A stretch of DNA of 49,624 nucleotides from CALMEH01 sp964548225 (GTDB taxonomy: Bacteria > Acidobacteriota > Blastocatellia > Pyrinomonadales > Pyrinomonadaceae): NCBI GenBank assembly GCA_964548225.1, contig CAZJQP010000029.1, positions 1-49,624 on the forward strand, written 5' to 3'. The notes below the pieces were generated by a model, which saw nothing but the letters and a program-made list of their open reading frames with translations, was not told where the DNA came from and ran no database searches. Shown one piece after another: positions 23,719 to 31,592 of the stretch. The position numbers and the translations under genes were made by a program. Each line of letters opens with the position of its first letter. Within the stretch, counting starts at the first letter, position 1.

Positions 23719-26700
23719 CTAATAATTCGCAAAACCACCGACCAAATTAAACGCCGACCAAAAATATGGTGCGTTAAACTCTTGTGTTTTCAGCATTTCA
23801 AGCTGTGATTCGCGCAAAGACGCAACGGACGAAAGATTTTTGTTCCGACGGTTTTTGTGAAAATTTATCATCAAATTCTGCGTCGCTTCCGAATCAACTT
23901 TCCAACTGCTTGCCGCAACAATCGGCGTTCCCATTGCCAGAAAAGTGCGCGAAATGCCGACCGCGCCTTCGCCTTTGAAAAGTTTTTCGCCGCCCGTTTC
24001 ACACGCTGAAAGCACGACAAGTTTTGCGCGTTTCAGACGCTTTTCCGAAAGTTCAAACGAGCGCAAATCACCGCCCGCAAACAGCAGTTTTGAATTCGCC
24101 GAAGATTGTTCATTAACCACAAAATGTCCCGCAAAATGAACGATTTCCGCCGTTTCCAAATTTTTCAAAAAAACTTCCTTCGTTGCCTGTTCGCCTGTGA
24201 AAATCTGTTTTGTCGGATAATCTTTGGCAGTTTCTTTAGCTTCCGTTTCGGCTTGCGGCAAATCCGCCAAATTCACATTTTCCGCACGGTCAAACGCCGG
24301 ATTTCCGATGCTCAAAAGGTTTTCATTCTTAACCGTTTCTTTCGATTTCGCATTCTCCGAAGCCAAAACAAAAACCGATGCGCTCGGACTGTAAAAAATC
24401 GGATAACTTTCAATTAAATACTTTCCGTTTTCCTTAAGAAGCGCGGCAAAAGGCATAGAATTTAATGATTTGTCGGGAATAAAGCAAATTGTTTTCCCTG
24501 CATCTAAATTTCTCGGAAATAAAATCACATAAAGGTCAAACGACTTGTCCGCCAAATCTTCTTTAGACTGTTTGGCTAAAACAGCTTGCCGAAATTCGCT
24601 TACTTTTTTTTCGAGTTCGGCTGATGAAATTCGCCTTTCGACAAACTCGAATTTATCTTTTCCGATTGTCCAAATCGCCAATTTTTCATCCAAAACCGCA
24701 TATTTCACAATCAAAACATTTTCCGGCATTCGCGCTCTGATTTCTTCGAGCGTCAGAGGTTTGGCAACCACCGAAAATTCGTTTTCCAATTCGGCAATGG
24801 GCTTATCGGCACGAACAAAATCAAGCAAAGAACGCGCCTTTGAAGTTTCGGAAAATTCAAACGCTTTTTGCACATCATTTCGTTCCAAAGCATCGGAAAT
24901 CGCCGCATCGAAAATGATTTGCTCATTTGCAAAAAACGCCTGACGCTCCGAATCCTTGCGAATATTTTGACGGTTTTCTTCCGCTAATTTCAAAACTGTT
25001 TCGAGTTCCGTCTGAAATTCATCTGTTTTGTTAAGTTTCTGCAAGCAAAGAAGTTTTCCTTTGCGGACGTTGTATAAATTGTAAGTTGTTTGAGGAATTT
25101 TGCCGTAAAATTCGAGAGCTTTGTCATAATCCGCAATAGCTTCGGCGCAATTTTGCATTTTGCTTTTTACATCCGCCCGCGTCAAAAATGTATCGGCGAT
25201 TGTGCGCGTATTTTCGAGACTTTCTTCACGAATCAAAGCAATCGCGTTTGACTCGTCGGCATATTTCAAGGCTTCATCAAATCTTCCATTTTTTGCCAAA
25301 ATCTTTATTAATTCTCTCAAAGAATCATTGACTGCATTTGTTTTTGTCAAAATATCACGACTCGTAAGCAGACTCTCTTTGCTGAAATCAATCGTTGTAA
25401 TATTATAGTCAAATGTTGAGAGCAAACGGGTTGCGGTGAACAAATTGCGGTAGGTTTGCGACACTTCGATAAAGTAAGCAGTTTTGTTATCTAAGGCTTT
25501 GACTATGTAAAATAAAGCTGGTTGCGTTTCGCCAAAATAGTCATATAGAAACGCTAAACTCTCCGAATTTCGCGTTATTTCAAAGAAATTATCGGTTTCC
25601 TCGGAAATTTTCAGAGCGGTCTTTTTTGACTGAATGCCTTGTGAGAATTGACGTTGCCTAAAATCACAAACACTCAACCAATAATGTGCCGTTGGCAAAA
25701 AAATCCTGAAATTTTGCTGCTCGCTCAATTGAATCAACGCATTCAGACGTTTGCGGCTTTCGTCAATCTTGCTGACATCAACTAACATTTGCGCCGCCCA
25801 AATATCGGATATGTTGGCTTCAGCTTCGTTGCCGAGTTTGAGAAATTGTATTTTGCTTTGGTCGAAAAGTTCGATAGATTTTTCGTATTTACCTTTGCTC
25901 ACCAATTCACGACCTTCAAAACGTAAATTCTTTGCTTCCAGAAGTTTATCAATCTTATCGTTTTCAACTTTCGCGTAAAAATCGGCTAATTCGGCGAAAA
26001 AAAAATCGGCGTGTTTCTCGCGTTCGAGTTTGCCGATAAATTGCAAGGCTTCCAAAGATTCTTTCGCGCCGCCACTGTCGCTAGCTTTCCGCGATTCCAA
26101 AATCCTTCGCGTCAGTTGTTCGCCGAGTGAAACGGCATTAAACATTCCTTTTGTTTCGTTATGAATTTTCCACGCAAATTTCTCGTCGCCGTTGCGAAAG
26201 GCAGTGAGAAAATCTTCCAAAACGTCTTCTTTTTTCTTCAAATTGCTTTGTTGATTTTGAATTTTTTCAAGATTTTTTCGTGCTTCGTCCGCCCATTTTG
26301 AAGTCGAATCTTTTTGCAGATACAAATTCCAAGATTCCTTCGCTTGATTCGGCAAATTCAATTCTTGCAGAGCGAGAGATTTATTAAACAATGCTTCGAG
26401 CAGATTTGCGTCGAGTTCAAATGCCTTTGAAAACGCTTCGTTGGCGCGGGCGAGATTTTCGAGTTTTTGCGTTCGTTCGCCCGATTTTGCAAGTTCAAAA
26501 TATGCCGACCCCAAATCGTTGTAATATTTAGCAGTTTTGTTATCTAAAGAAACAGACTTTTCGAGATTTTTGATTGCGTCTGCAAATTTTGCCTGTGTCA
26601 GATAAAAAACGCCGAGCGCGTGGAAATTTTTTGCCGTTGGGTTTTTGTCAACGGCTTCAAGCAATTTTGTTTCAATCAAACGTAACTTATTTTTATTCGT

Positions 26701-27234
26701 ATCCGTTTCCACGTTTCCGCGAACGACAATTTGCGGTGCGTATTCAAACGACGAAATGCGCGATTCGGTTGGACGTTCTTTGTTGTAAATCGTCTGCAAT
26801 TCAGCGAGTTCCGCCGAACTACTGCGTGTTAAAATGTATATCGAAACGCCGACAAATAAAATCGCTAAAACCGCAAAACCCGACAGAAAAGCCGGTTTGC
26901 GAAACAGATTTTTGATTGAATCAAAAACGGAAACTTTTTCAGTTTCATTAACTTTTTCAGCAATCGCTTTTTGTCTAAGTTGTTGTGTAAGTTCGAGTTT
27001 CCATTTTCTTTCGTTACTGGCAAAGAAAAATTCGTCAGCCGATTTTTTATCTTCGGCGTTTAATTCATCTAAAACATATTGATTGATAATTTCGTCTTCG
27101 CATTCCTCGACTTCGGCACAAAATTCGTCATCAGAAAACAGCAATTCCTCAATCGCCGACAATTTTTCTTCGTCGGAAATTCGGCAGAGCAAATAATCTC
27201 TGATGTTTTCTTTATTTTTGAGTGTTTCGTTCAT
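23719..27234 (-). CDS. Anti-sigma-like/TM/TPR/CHAT protein
   Basis: The 1171-residue protein has an N-terminal cytoplasmic domain (residues 1-100; 'IRDYLLCRISDEEKLSAIEE', 'CEDEIINQYVLDELNAEDKK') of the type often found beside ECF sigma factors, without the HxxxCxxC zinc ligands. One TM helix follows (about 113-135), then TPR repeats (about 185-800) and a C-terminal CHAT domain (about 840-1171). CHAT is a caspase-like peptidase fold; the His (EIVHFAGHFV, about residue 1040) and Cys (VVLSACETGG, about 1077) dyad is intact. The gene follows the sigma gene by 69 nt and has its own bipartite motif (27267-27297). This suggests a one-protein regulator that senses, signals to the sigma factor, and cleaves targets, but only the domain order is seen. 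Confidence 0.9.
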   Translation of the reverse strand: MNETLKNKENIRDYLLCRISDEEKLSAIEELLFSDDEFCAEVEECEDEIINQYVLDELNAEDKKSADEFFFASNERKWKLELTQQLRQKAIAEKVNETEKVSVFDSIKNLFRKPAFLSGFAVLAILFVGVSIYILTRSSSAELAELQTIYNKERPTESRISSFEYAPQIVVRGNVETDTNKNKLRLIETKLLEAVDKNPTAKNFHALGVFYLTQAKFADAIKNLEKSVSLDNKTAKYYNDLGSAYFELAKSGERTQKLENLARANEAFSKAFELDANLLEALFNKSLALQELNLPNQAKESWNLYLQKDSTSKWADEARKNLEKIQNQQSNLKKKEDVLEDFLTAFRNGDEKFAWKIHNETKGMFNAVSLGEQLTRRILESRKASDSGGAKESLEALQFIGKLEREKHADFFFAELADFYAKVENDKIDKLLEAKNLRFEGRELVSKGKYEKSIELFDQSKIQFLKLGNEAEANISDIWAAQMLVDVSKIDESRKRLNALIQLSEQQNFRIFLPTAHYWLSVCDFRQRQFSQGIQSKKTALKISEETDNFFEITRNSESLAFLYDYFGETQPALFYIVKALDNKTAYFIEVSQTYRNLFTATRLLSTFDYNITTIDFSKESLLTSRDILTKTNAVNDSLRELIKILAKNGRFDEALKYADESNAIALIREESLENTRTIADTFLTRADVKSKMQNCAEAIADYDKALEFYGKIPQTTYNLYNVRKGKLLCLQKLNKTDEFQTELETVLKLAEENRQNIRKDSERQAFFANEQIIFDAAISDALERNDVQKAFEFSETSKARSLLDFVRADKPIAELENEFSVVAKPLTLEEIRARMPENVLIVKYAVLDEKLAIWTIGKDKFEFVERRISSAELEKKVSEFRQAVLAKQSKEDLADKSFDLYVILFPRNLDAGKTICFIPDKSLNSMPFAALLKENGKYLIESYPIFYSPSASVFVLASENAKSKETVKNENLLSIGNPAFDRAENVNLADLPQAETEAKETAKDYPTKQIFTGEQATKEVFLKNLETAEIVHFAGHFVVNEQSSANSKLLFAGGDLRSFELSEKRLKRAKLVVLSACETGGEKLFKGEGAVGISRTFLAMGTPIVAASSWKVDSEATQNLMINFHKNRRNKNLSSVASLRESQLEMLKTQEFNAPYFWSAFNLVGGFANY

Positions 27235-27266
27235 TTTTTATGACAATATTAATCCTTTGCCGTTTA

Positions 27267-27297
27267 TATGTGTCGTTTTTTTTGAAAACGTAACGAA
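27267..27297 (-). promoter_or_regulatory. Cluster A ECF-like promoter motif, copy 1
   Basis: On the minus strand: TTCGTTACG, TTTT, five bases, AAAA, CGACACATA, with exactly 13 nt between the two CG-ended halves, as in copy 2 (22640-22670). It lies between the sigma gene stop (27304) and the CHAT gene start (27234), 32 nt before the ATG. The likely reader is the sigma factor encoded immediately upstream. Confidence 0.6.
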
Positions 27298-27303
27298 AAA
27301 AAA

Positions 27304-27858
27304 TTATTTAACACAATCTTTAACGCAAACCGACAGTTTTTGCTTGATTCTGCTGGCTTTCATCCGCAAAGCCGTCGGGCTAATTTCAAGATTTGCGGCG
27401 GTTTTTTTATGCAGAGCGACTTTTTGCGCTTTGCTTTCCGAAAAATATTCGAGAATAAATTTTTGTTGATCAATTTCTAAATTTCCCAAACATTTATCCA
27501 AACATTTGCCCGAAAAATCTTCTTCTTGAAAAGGTTTCGCCGTAAAATGTTTATCTTCAATTTCCAAAAAAGATTTTTCTTTTCGCAGACTTTCGAGATA
27601 GACGTATTTGGCAATCGCATAAACGTAACTTGTTTTATTTTCAATTGTTTCGGCATTTATTTGACTGACTTTTACGATTGTGCGGTTGAGTGTTACATCG
27701 GCTAATTCATCGGGATAAAGACATTTGCGCGAGGTGAAAAATGTAATCAAGCGAAAACGAAGCCGTTCGTATTCATCTCCGGCTTTTTCGATTTGGGGGT
27801 TGAGCCAACGCAAGAAAATTTCAAAATTTTCTTGCGTAACTTCGCTTGATTTAGTCAT
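27304..27858 (-). CDS. ECF-type sigma-70 family sigma factor (cluster A)
   Basis: The 184-residue product has the layout of an ECF factor: a region-2-like part with 'YPDELADVTLNRTIVKVSQ' and 'TSYVYAIAKYVYLESLRKEK', and a region-4-like helix-turn-helix near the C-terminus ('AQKVALHKKTAANLEISPTA', 'LRMKASRIKQKL'). Such factors guide RNA polymerase to a small set of promoters and are normally held by an anti-sigma factor. Here the next gene encodes a TM protein whose N-terminal domain is anti-sigma-like. The duplicated motif ahead of the CHAT gene and of the 277-residue protein gene is the probable target. No such motif is seen before the sigma gene itself. Confidence 0.85.
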   Translation of the reverse strand: MTKSSEVTQENFEIFLRWLNPQIEKAGDEYERLRFRLITFFTSRKCLYPDELADVTLNRTIVKVSQINAETIENKTSYVYAIAKYVYLESLRKEKSFLEIEDKHFTAKPFQEEDFSGKCLDKCLGNLEIDQQKFILEYFSESKAQKVALHKKTAANLEISPTALRMKASRIKQKLSVCVKDCVK

Positions 27859-28039
27859 AAACGAATGAGTTTTTGGGCTTTAGTGTAAAAATTTTGGGAA
27901 ATTCAAGTTTAACATAACTTAAAGACGTTTGATAAACAAGTTTCATAAGCGATTTTTGTCCGTTTGGTGCGTTGTGATATTCTGTAAATTATTTTTGCAT
28001 TCGATATTTTTATAAGGAAATCTATAAACAAAATTAATT

Positions 28040-29224
28040 ATGAGAGAAGCAGTTATCATTAGCGCACAACGCACACCGACGGGCAAATTTCAAGGACTTT
28101 TGAAAGGTTTTACTGCGCCGGATTTGGGCGCGATTGCGATAAAAGCCGCGATTGAAAAAGCGGGAATTTCGCCCGAACAAGTGGACGAAGTGATTATGGG
28201 TTGCGTCGTTTCAGCCGGACAAGGACAAGCCCCGGCTCGGCAAGCGGCTTTGAAAGCCGGGCTTCCGCCGGAAGTTTCGGCGTTGACAATAAATATGGTT
28301 TGCGGTTCGGGACTTCGGGCAGTTGCTTTGGCAGCACAAGCCGTAATTCTTGGCGATGCAGAATTTGTTGTCGCGGGCGGAATGGAATCAATGTCGAATA
28401 TTCCTTACGCTCTGCAAACAGCGCGAGAAGGTTTTCGGATGGGAAATCAAACCGCCACAGATTTGATGATTCACGATGGTTTGTGGTGTCCGTTTGAAAA
28501 TTGGCATATGGGCAACACGGGCGAAGTCGTCGCGGAAAAACATCAAATTACCCGCGAAACGCAAGACGAATTTGCCGCCAAATCGCATCAAAAAGCGGTT
28601 GCCGCGCAGAAAGAGGGACGATTTACAGACGAAATCGTGCCGATTGAAATTCCGCAAAAGAAAGGCGAGCCGATTGTTTTGGATTACGATGAACCTGTTC
28701 GGGCAGACACAACGGTGGAATCGCTTGCGAGATTAAAACCGGCGTTCAAAAAGGACGGCGGAACGGTTACGGCAGGAAATGCGCCGGGTGTGAACGACGG
28801 CGCAAGTGCTTTAGTTGTAACATCTGCGGAAAAAGCGGCGGAACTCGGAATCGAACCGCTCGCAAAAATCGTTGCTTCGGCAGTTTCGGGCATTGAGCCG
28901 AAATTCATTATGCTTGCGCCGGTCAAAGGCGTGCAAAATGTTTTGAAAAAAGCGAATTGGGAAATTTCGGAGGTTGATTTGTTTGAATTAAACGAAGCGT
29001 TTTCGGTTCAGGCACTCGGCGTGATGAAGGAACTCGGAATGAACGGCGAAAACGTCAACGTCAACGGTGGTGCGGTTGCAATGGGACACGCCATCGGAAA
29101 TTCGGGAAGTCGTGTTTTGACGACACTTTTGCACGAAATGAAACGTCGCGGTGTTAAAAAAGGTGTTGCGGCTTTGTGTTTGGGAGGCGGAAACTCGGTT
29201 GCGTTGGCGGTTGAGCGAGTTTAA
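28040..29224 (+). CDS. Acetyl-CoA C-acetyltransferase (thiolase)
   Basis: The enzyme condenses two acetyl-CoA to acetoacetyl-CoA or runs in reverse in fatty-acid and butanoate degradation. At 394 residues it has the usual length. The nucleophile is Cys88 in INMVCGSGLRAV; the C-terminal 'NVNGGAVAMGHAIGNSGSRV' carries the catalytic His and 'AALCLGGGNSVALAVERV' the second Cys. It is atoB/phaA-like, but the pathway is uncertain. A 3-hydroxybutyryl-CoA dehydrogenase lies 1.4 kb downstream on the other strand, which fits butanoate or hydroxybutyrate metabolism. It is divergent from the cluster A sigma gene and ends in a terminator. Confidence 0.95.
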   Translation: MREAVIISAQRTPTGKFQGLLKGFTAPDLGAIAIKAAIEKAGISPEQVDEVIMGCVVSAGQGQAPARQAALKAGLPPEVSALTINMVCGSGLRAVALAAQAVILGDAEFVVAGGMESMSNIPYALQTAREGFRMGNQTATDLMIHDGLWCPFENWHMGNTGEVVAEKHQITRETQDEFAAKSHQKAVAAQKEGRFTDEIVPIEIPQKKGEPIVLDYDEPVRADTTVESLARLKPAFKKDGGTVTAGNAPGVNDGASALVVTSAEKAAELGIEPLAKIVASAVSGIEPKFIMLAPVKGVQNVLKKANWEISEVDLFELNEAFSVQALGVMKELGMNGENVNVNGGAVAMGHAIGNSGSRVLTTLLHEMKRRGVKKGVAALCLGGGNSVALAVERV

Positions 29225-29247
29225 CTGATTTTTCCAAAAAAAACTTG

Positions 29248-29295
29248 GCGATTGGCGTGTTTTGGTTTATCTTAAATACGTCAATCGCTTTTTTT
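29248..29295 (+). terminator. Terminator after the thiolase gene
   Basis: GCGATTGGCGT (29248-29258) pairs with ACGTCAATCGC (29278-29288) with one mismatch, and is followed by seven T. It lies 24 nt after the thiolase stop and 12 nt before the next start. Confidence 0.7.
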
Positions 29296-29306
29296 GCGAA
29301 AAAAAT

Positions 29307-29687
29307 ATGACAGCAAAAGAACATAATAAAATAATCGGAATTTTGCATCTGGTCGAGGGCGGCTTACAGATTTTCGGTGCAGTTTTGACAGCTTTGTTTA
29401 TTTTCGGCGCAGGTTATTATCTGCAATTTAACAAAGAACTTGAGTCTTATGGCAATTGGCTTCTTATTTTTGGGATGGTTTTCGCGCCGGTTGCTTTTAT
29501 TTTGGCTTTTATCAATCTATTTGCCGGTTGGAAAATTCTCAAAGAAAAATCGGGGGCAAGAAAGTGGGGAATTGTGGCAAGTTTTATTTGTTTGCTAAAT
29601 ATTCCGCTCGGAACGGCAATCGGTGTTTATAGTCTGTGGTTTTTGTTCGGCGTTGAAGGCAAAGAAATGTATCAAGTCAAAACTTAG
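29307..29687 (+). CDS. Small four-TM membrane protein, tandem paralogue 1
   Basis: The start is the ATG at 29307, because the same TAKEHNK-type N-terminus begins the next gene. The 126-residue product has four predicted TM helices and a conserved half-sequence with its neighbour: KEHNK(I/F)(I/V)GI near the start, GW(K)(I/M)LKE in the middle, and 'PLGTAIGVYSLWFLFGVEGKEMY' at the end. No named family is recognised. It is the first of a tandem pair after the thiolase terminator. Confidence 0.8.
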   Translation: MTAKEHNKIIGILHLVEGGLQIFGAVLTALFIFGAGYYLQFNKELESYGNWLLIFGMVFAPVAFILAFINLFAGWKILKEKSGARKWGIVASFICLLNIPLGTAIGVYSLWFLFGVEGKEMYQVKT

Positions 29688-29752
29688 ATTTTGAAACAAA
29701 AAATCCGCAAAAGCGTTTTTATTTTCGGTCTTGATTATTTGGAGAAAAAAAT

Positions 29753-30226
29753 ATGAATTCGAAAGAACATAACAAATTTGTCGGCATTTTTTTGTTGATT
29801 CACGGCGGCTTGCAAACATTAGTAATGTTACTGTTGTCAGTAATTTACGGAATTATTGGCGCGGGAATTTTTACAACGGCGAAACGCGAAGAAGATCAAA
29901 TTCTCGGAATGGTTTTTATCGGAGTTGTTGCGTTTGTCGTGGTTTTTTCATTGATTTTTATTATTCCTCAGGTTGTCGGCGGTTGGAAAATGCTCAAAGA
30001 AAGACCAAATGCGCGAATTTGGGGAATTATCGGAAGCATTGTGGCTTGTTTATCGTTTCCGCTTGGAACTGCTGCCGGAGTTTATGGACTTTGGTTTTTG
30101 TTTGGCGAAGAAGGTAAAAGATTTTATGAAAATCCGTGGCAAGCAAATCAACTCGGCAGTATGAATGCACAAAGTGAATTTCAATACAACGCTAATCGAG
30201 AGTATCAGCCCCATAATTGGAAATAG
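29753..30226 (+). CDS. Small four-TM membrane protein, tandem paralogue 2
   Basis: This 157-residue protein is clearly homologous to the preceding one (shared N-SKEHNKFVGIF start, GGWKMLKERPNAR(I)WG, and 'PLGTAAGVYGLWFLFGEEGKRFY') but has an added C-terminal tail of about 30 polar residues (NPWQANQLGSMNAQSEFQYN). A GGAG ribosome-binding site lies 8 nt before the ATG. The pair looks like a local duplication. The function is unknown. It is followed by a 363-bp gene-free region with several hairpins. Confidence 0.8.
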   Translation: MNSKEHNKFVGIFLLIHGGLQTLVMLLLSVIYGIIGAGIFTTAKREEDQILGMVFIGVVAFVVVFSLIFIIPQVVGGWKMLKERPNARIWGIIGSIVACLSFPLGTAAGVYGLWFLFGEEGKRFYENPWQANQLGSMNAQSEFQYNANREYQPHNWK

Positions 30227-30268
30227 GAAAATTATTTTTTAAGTAGTCGGACACAAATAATAAAGGTA

Positions 30269-30372
30269 AAAACCTCTAAAATAATTGATGATTGAGAATT
30301 AGAATTTGATAATTGGCGTGTAAAGAAAAGGCAAATTATCAATTATTCATTATTAATTATTTTAGAGGTTTT
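30269..30372. repeat. Long AT-rich inverted repeat with 18-bp perfect ends
   Basis: AAAACCTCTAAAATAATT at 30269-30286 is the exact inverted complement of 30355-30372. Further inside, degenerate ATTGATAATT-like units pair again. This and the AT-rich hairpin at 74-159 share both the unit type and an adjacent 21-bp motif. Confidence 0.65.
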
Positions 30373-30381
30373 AGTGAAAAG

Positions 30382-30402
30382 CAATTCTGTTCACACACTT
30401 AT
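30382..30402 (+). repeat. 21-bp dispersed motif, copy 2
   Basis: Nineteen of 21 bases match 56-76. It lies 10 bases beyond the end of the AT-rich inverted repeat; copy 1 lies just beside the other AT-rich repeat. Confidence 0.5.
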
Positions 30403-30410
30403 TAAAAATT

Positions 30411-30448
30411 AAAAGCAAAAGTTGAGAAAATTACTTTTGCTTTTTTTG
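30411..30448. terminator. Bidirectional T-run terminator
   Basis: AAAAGCAAAAGT (30411-30422) pairs perfectly with ACTTTTGCTTTT (30433-30444), followed by further T. The stem with A-run on one side and T-run on the other can terminate transcription from both convergent genes. Confidence 0.75.
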
Positions 30449-30505
30449 CGTTAATTGCAAAATAAATTATGCCAAAATCAACAGTTTGGCAATAAAGCAG
30501 GTCAA

Positions 30506-30567
30506 GAACGCACAGAAAATAAGCGTGCTAAATGTTGATGATTGCACGCTTATTTTGTGCGCGTTCC
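30506..30567. repeat. Long interrupted hairpin after the hydroxybutyryl-CoA dehydrogenase gene
   Basis: GAACG (30506-30510) and the following CACAGAAAATAAGCGTGC pair with GCACGCTTATTTTGTGCGCGTTC around 30544-30566, with a two-base bulge and one shifted base. The loop reads TAAATGTTGATGATT. Position and arm style resemble the hairpin at 31519-31592. Confidence 0.6.
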
Positions 30568-30589
30568 AAATTTGATGATTGACATTTAT

Positions 30590-31438
30590 TTAATTGTAAT
30601 CGTAAAAACCTTTTCCTGTTTTACGCCCCAACCAACCGGCATCAACCATTTTGACAAGAAGCGGACAGGGACGATACTTCGGATCGCCCAGACCTTCGTG
30701 CATCACACGCAAAATCGCCAGACATACGTCCAAACCAATAAAATCCGCCAAGGTCAACGGTCCCATCGGATGATTCATTCCCAATTTCATAATTCCATCA
30801 ATACTTTCACGGGTGGCGACACCTTCGTAAAGCGCGTAAATCGCTTCATTTATCATCGGAAGCAAAATGCGGTTAGCAACAAAACCGGGGAAATCTTGAC
30901 AATCAAGCGGAGTTTTGCCCATCTTTTCGGACATTTCACGAACTTTATCGTAAGTTTCGTCAGACGTGGCAATGCCGCGAATGACTTCGACTAATTTCAT
31001 CAACGGAACGGGATTCATAAAGTGCATTCCGATAACTTTGTCAGGTCTTTTGGTAACTGCCGCAATTTTTGTAATTGAAATTGACGATGTGTTTGAAGCC
31101 AAAATGCATTCTGCATTGGTTATTTCGTCTAATTTCTCAAATAGTTGTTTCTTAATCTCGAAATTTTCCGTAGCGGCTTCTACAACTAAAAAACAATTTT
31201 GCAAACATTCAAGGTCAACCGTAGTTTTAATACGACCTACTATTTCGCTTTTTTGCTCTTCGGTCATCGTTTCTTTTTTAACGAAACGGTCGAGACTTTT
31301 CTCGATATTCGACATTCCGCGATCTACAAATTCTTGTTTGATGTCGCAAAGATACACCGTATAACCTGATGCGGCGGCGGTTTGAGCAATTCCGTTGCCC
31401 ATTGTTCCCGCACCGATAACTCCAATAATTTTACTCAT
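30590..31438 (-). CDS. 3-hydroxybutyryl-CoA dehydrogenase
   Basis: The NAD(P)-dependent enzyme interconverts acetoacetyl-CoA and 3-hydroxybutyryl-CoA. The 282-residue single-domain-pair protein has the Rossmann motif GAGTMG (residues 8-13), 'EAATENFEIKKQLFEKLDE', 'SNTSSISITKIA', the catalytic His in 'IGMHFMNPVPLMKLVEVIRG', and the C-terminal dimerisation part with 'FVANRILLPMINEAI' and 'NHPMGPLTLADFIGLD', ending in GRKTGKGFYDYN. Length and motifs fit hbd/paaH-type enzymes. It fits with the thiolase gene 1.4 kb away for butanoate or hydroxybutyrate metabolism. Two hairpins flank it (30506-30567 and 31519-31592). Confidence 0.95.
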   Translation of the reverse strand: MSKIIGVIGAGTMGNGIAQTAAASGYTVYLCDIKQEFVDRGMSNIEKSLDRFVKKETMTEEQKSEIVGRIKTTVDLECLQNCFLVVEAATENFEIKKQLFEKLDEITNAECILASNTSSISITKIAAVTKRPDKVIGMHFMNPVPLMKLVEVIRGIATSDETYDKVREMSEKMGKTPLDCQDFPGFVANRILLPMINEAIYALYEGVATRESIDGIMKLGMNHPMGPLTLADFIGLDVCLAILRVMHEGLGDPKYRPCPLLVKMVDAGWLGRKTGKGFYDYN

Positions 31439-31518
31439 TTTTTTGATAAATTCCTTTTGATAATTTGATAAAAACTTACTTCAAATTTATCGAAATTCCG
31501 CTGACTTCACAAACCGAC

Positions 31519-31592
31519 AAAATGCAGAAACAAGAACCAAGTAAATGCGCCGCGATGTTGGCGCATTTACTTGGTTCTTGTTTCTGCATTTT
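31519..31592. terminator. 33-bp perfect hairpin directly after a receiver gene
   Basis: Arms 31519-31551 and 31560-31592 are perfect inverted complements (33 of 33) with an 8-nt loop GCGATGTT. The right arm ends exactly one base before the stop codon of the minus-strand receiver gene (31593). On the minus strand the stem ends in a TTTT run, so termination is likely, but the stem is far longer than terminators need; a structured RNA or repeat element is possible. Confidence 0.8.

Larger units (their letters stand above)
30227..30589. other. Gene-free region with four hairpin or repeat structures
   Basis: The 363 bp between the convergent ends of the small membrane protein and the hydroxybutyryl-CoA dehydrogenase contain no gene. 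They hold a large AT-rich inverted repeat (30269-30372), the second copy of the 21-bp motif (30382-30402), a T-run terminator hairpin (30411-30448) and a long interrupted hairpin (30506-30567). Confidence 0.75.
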
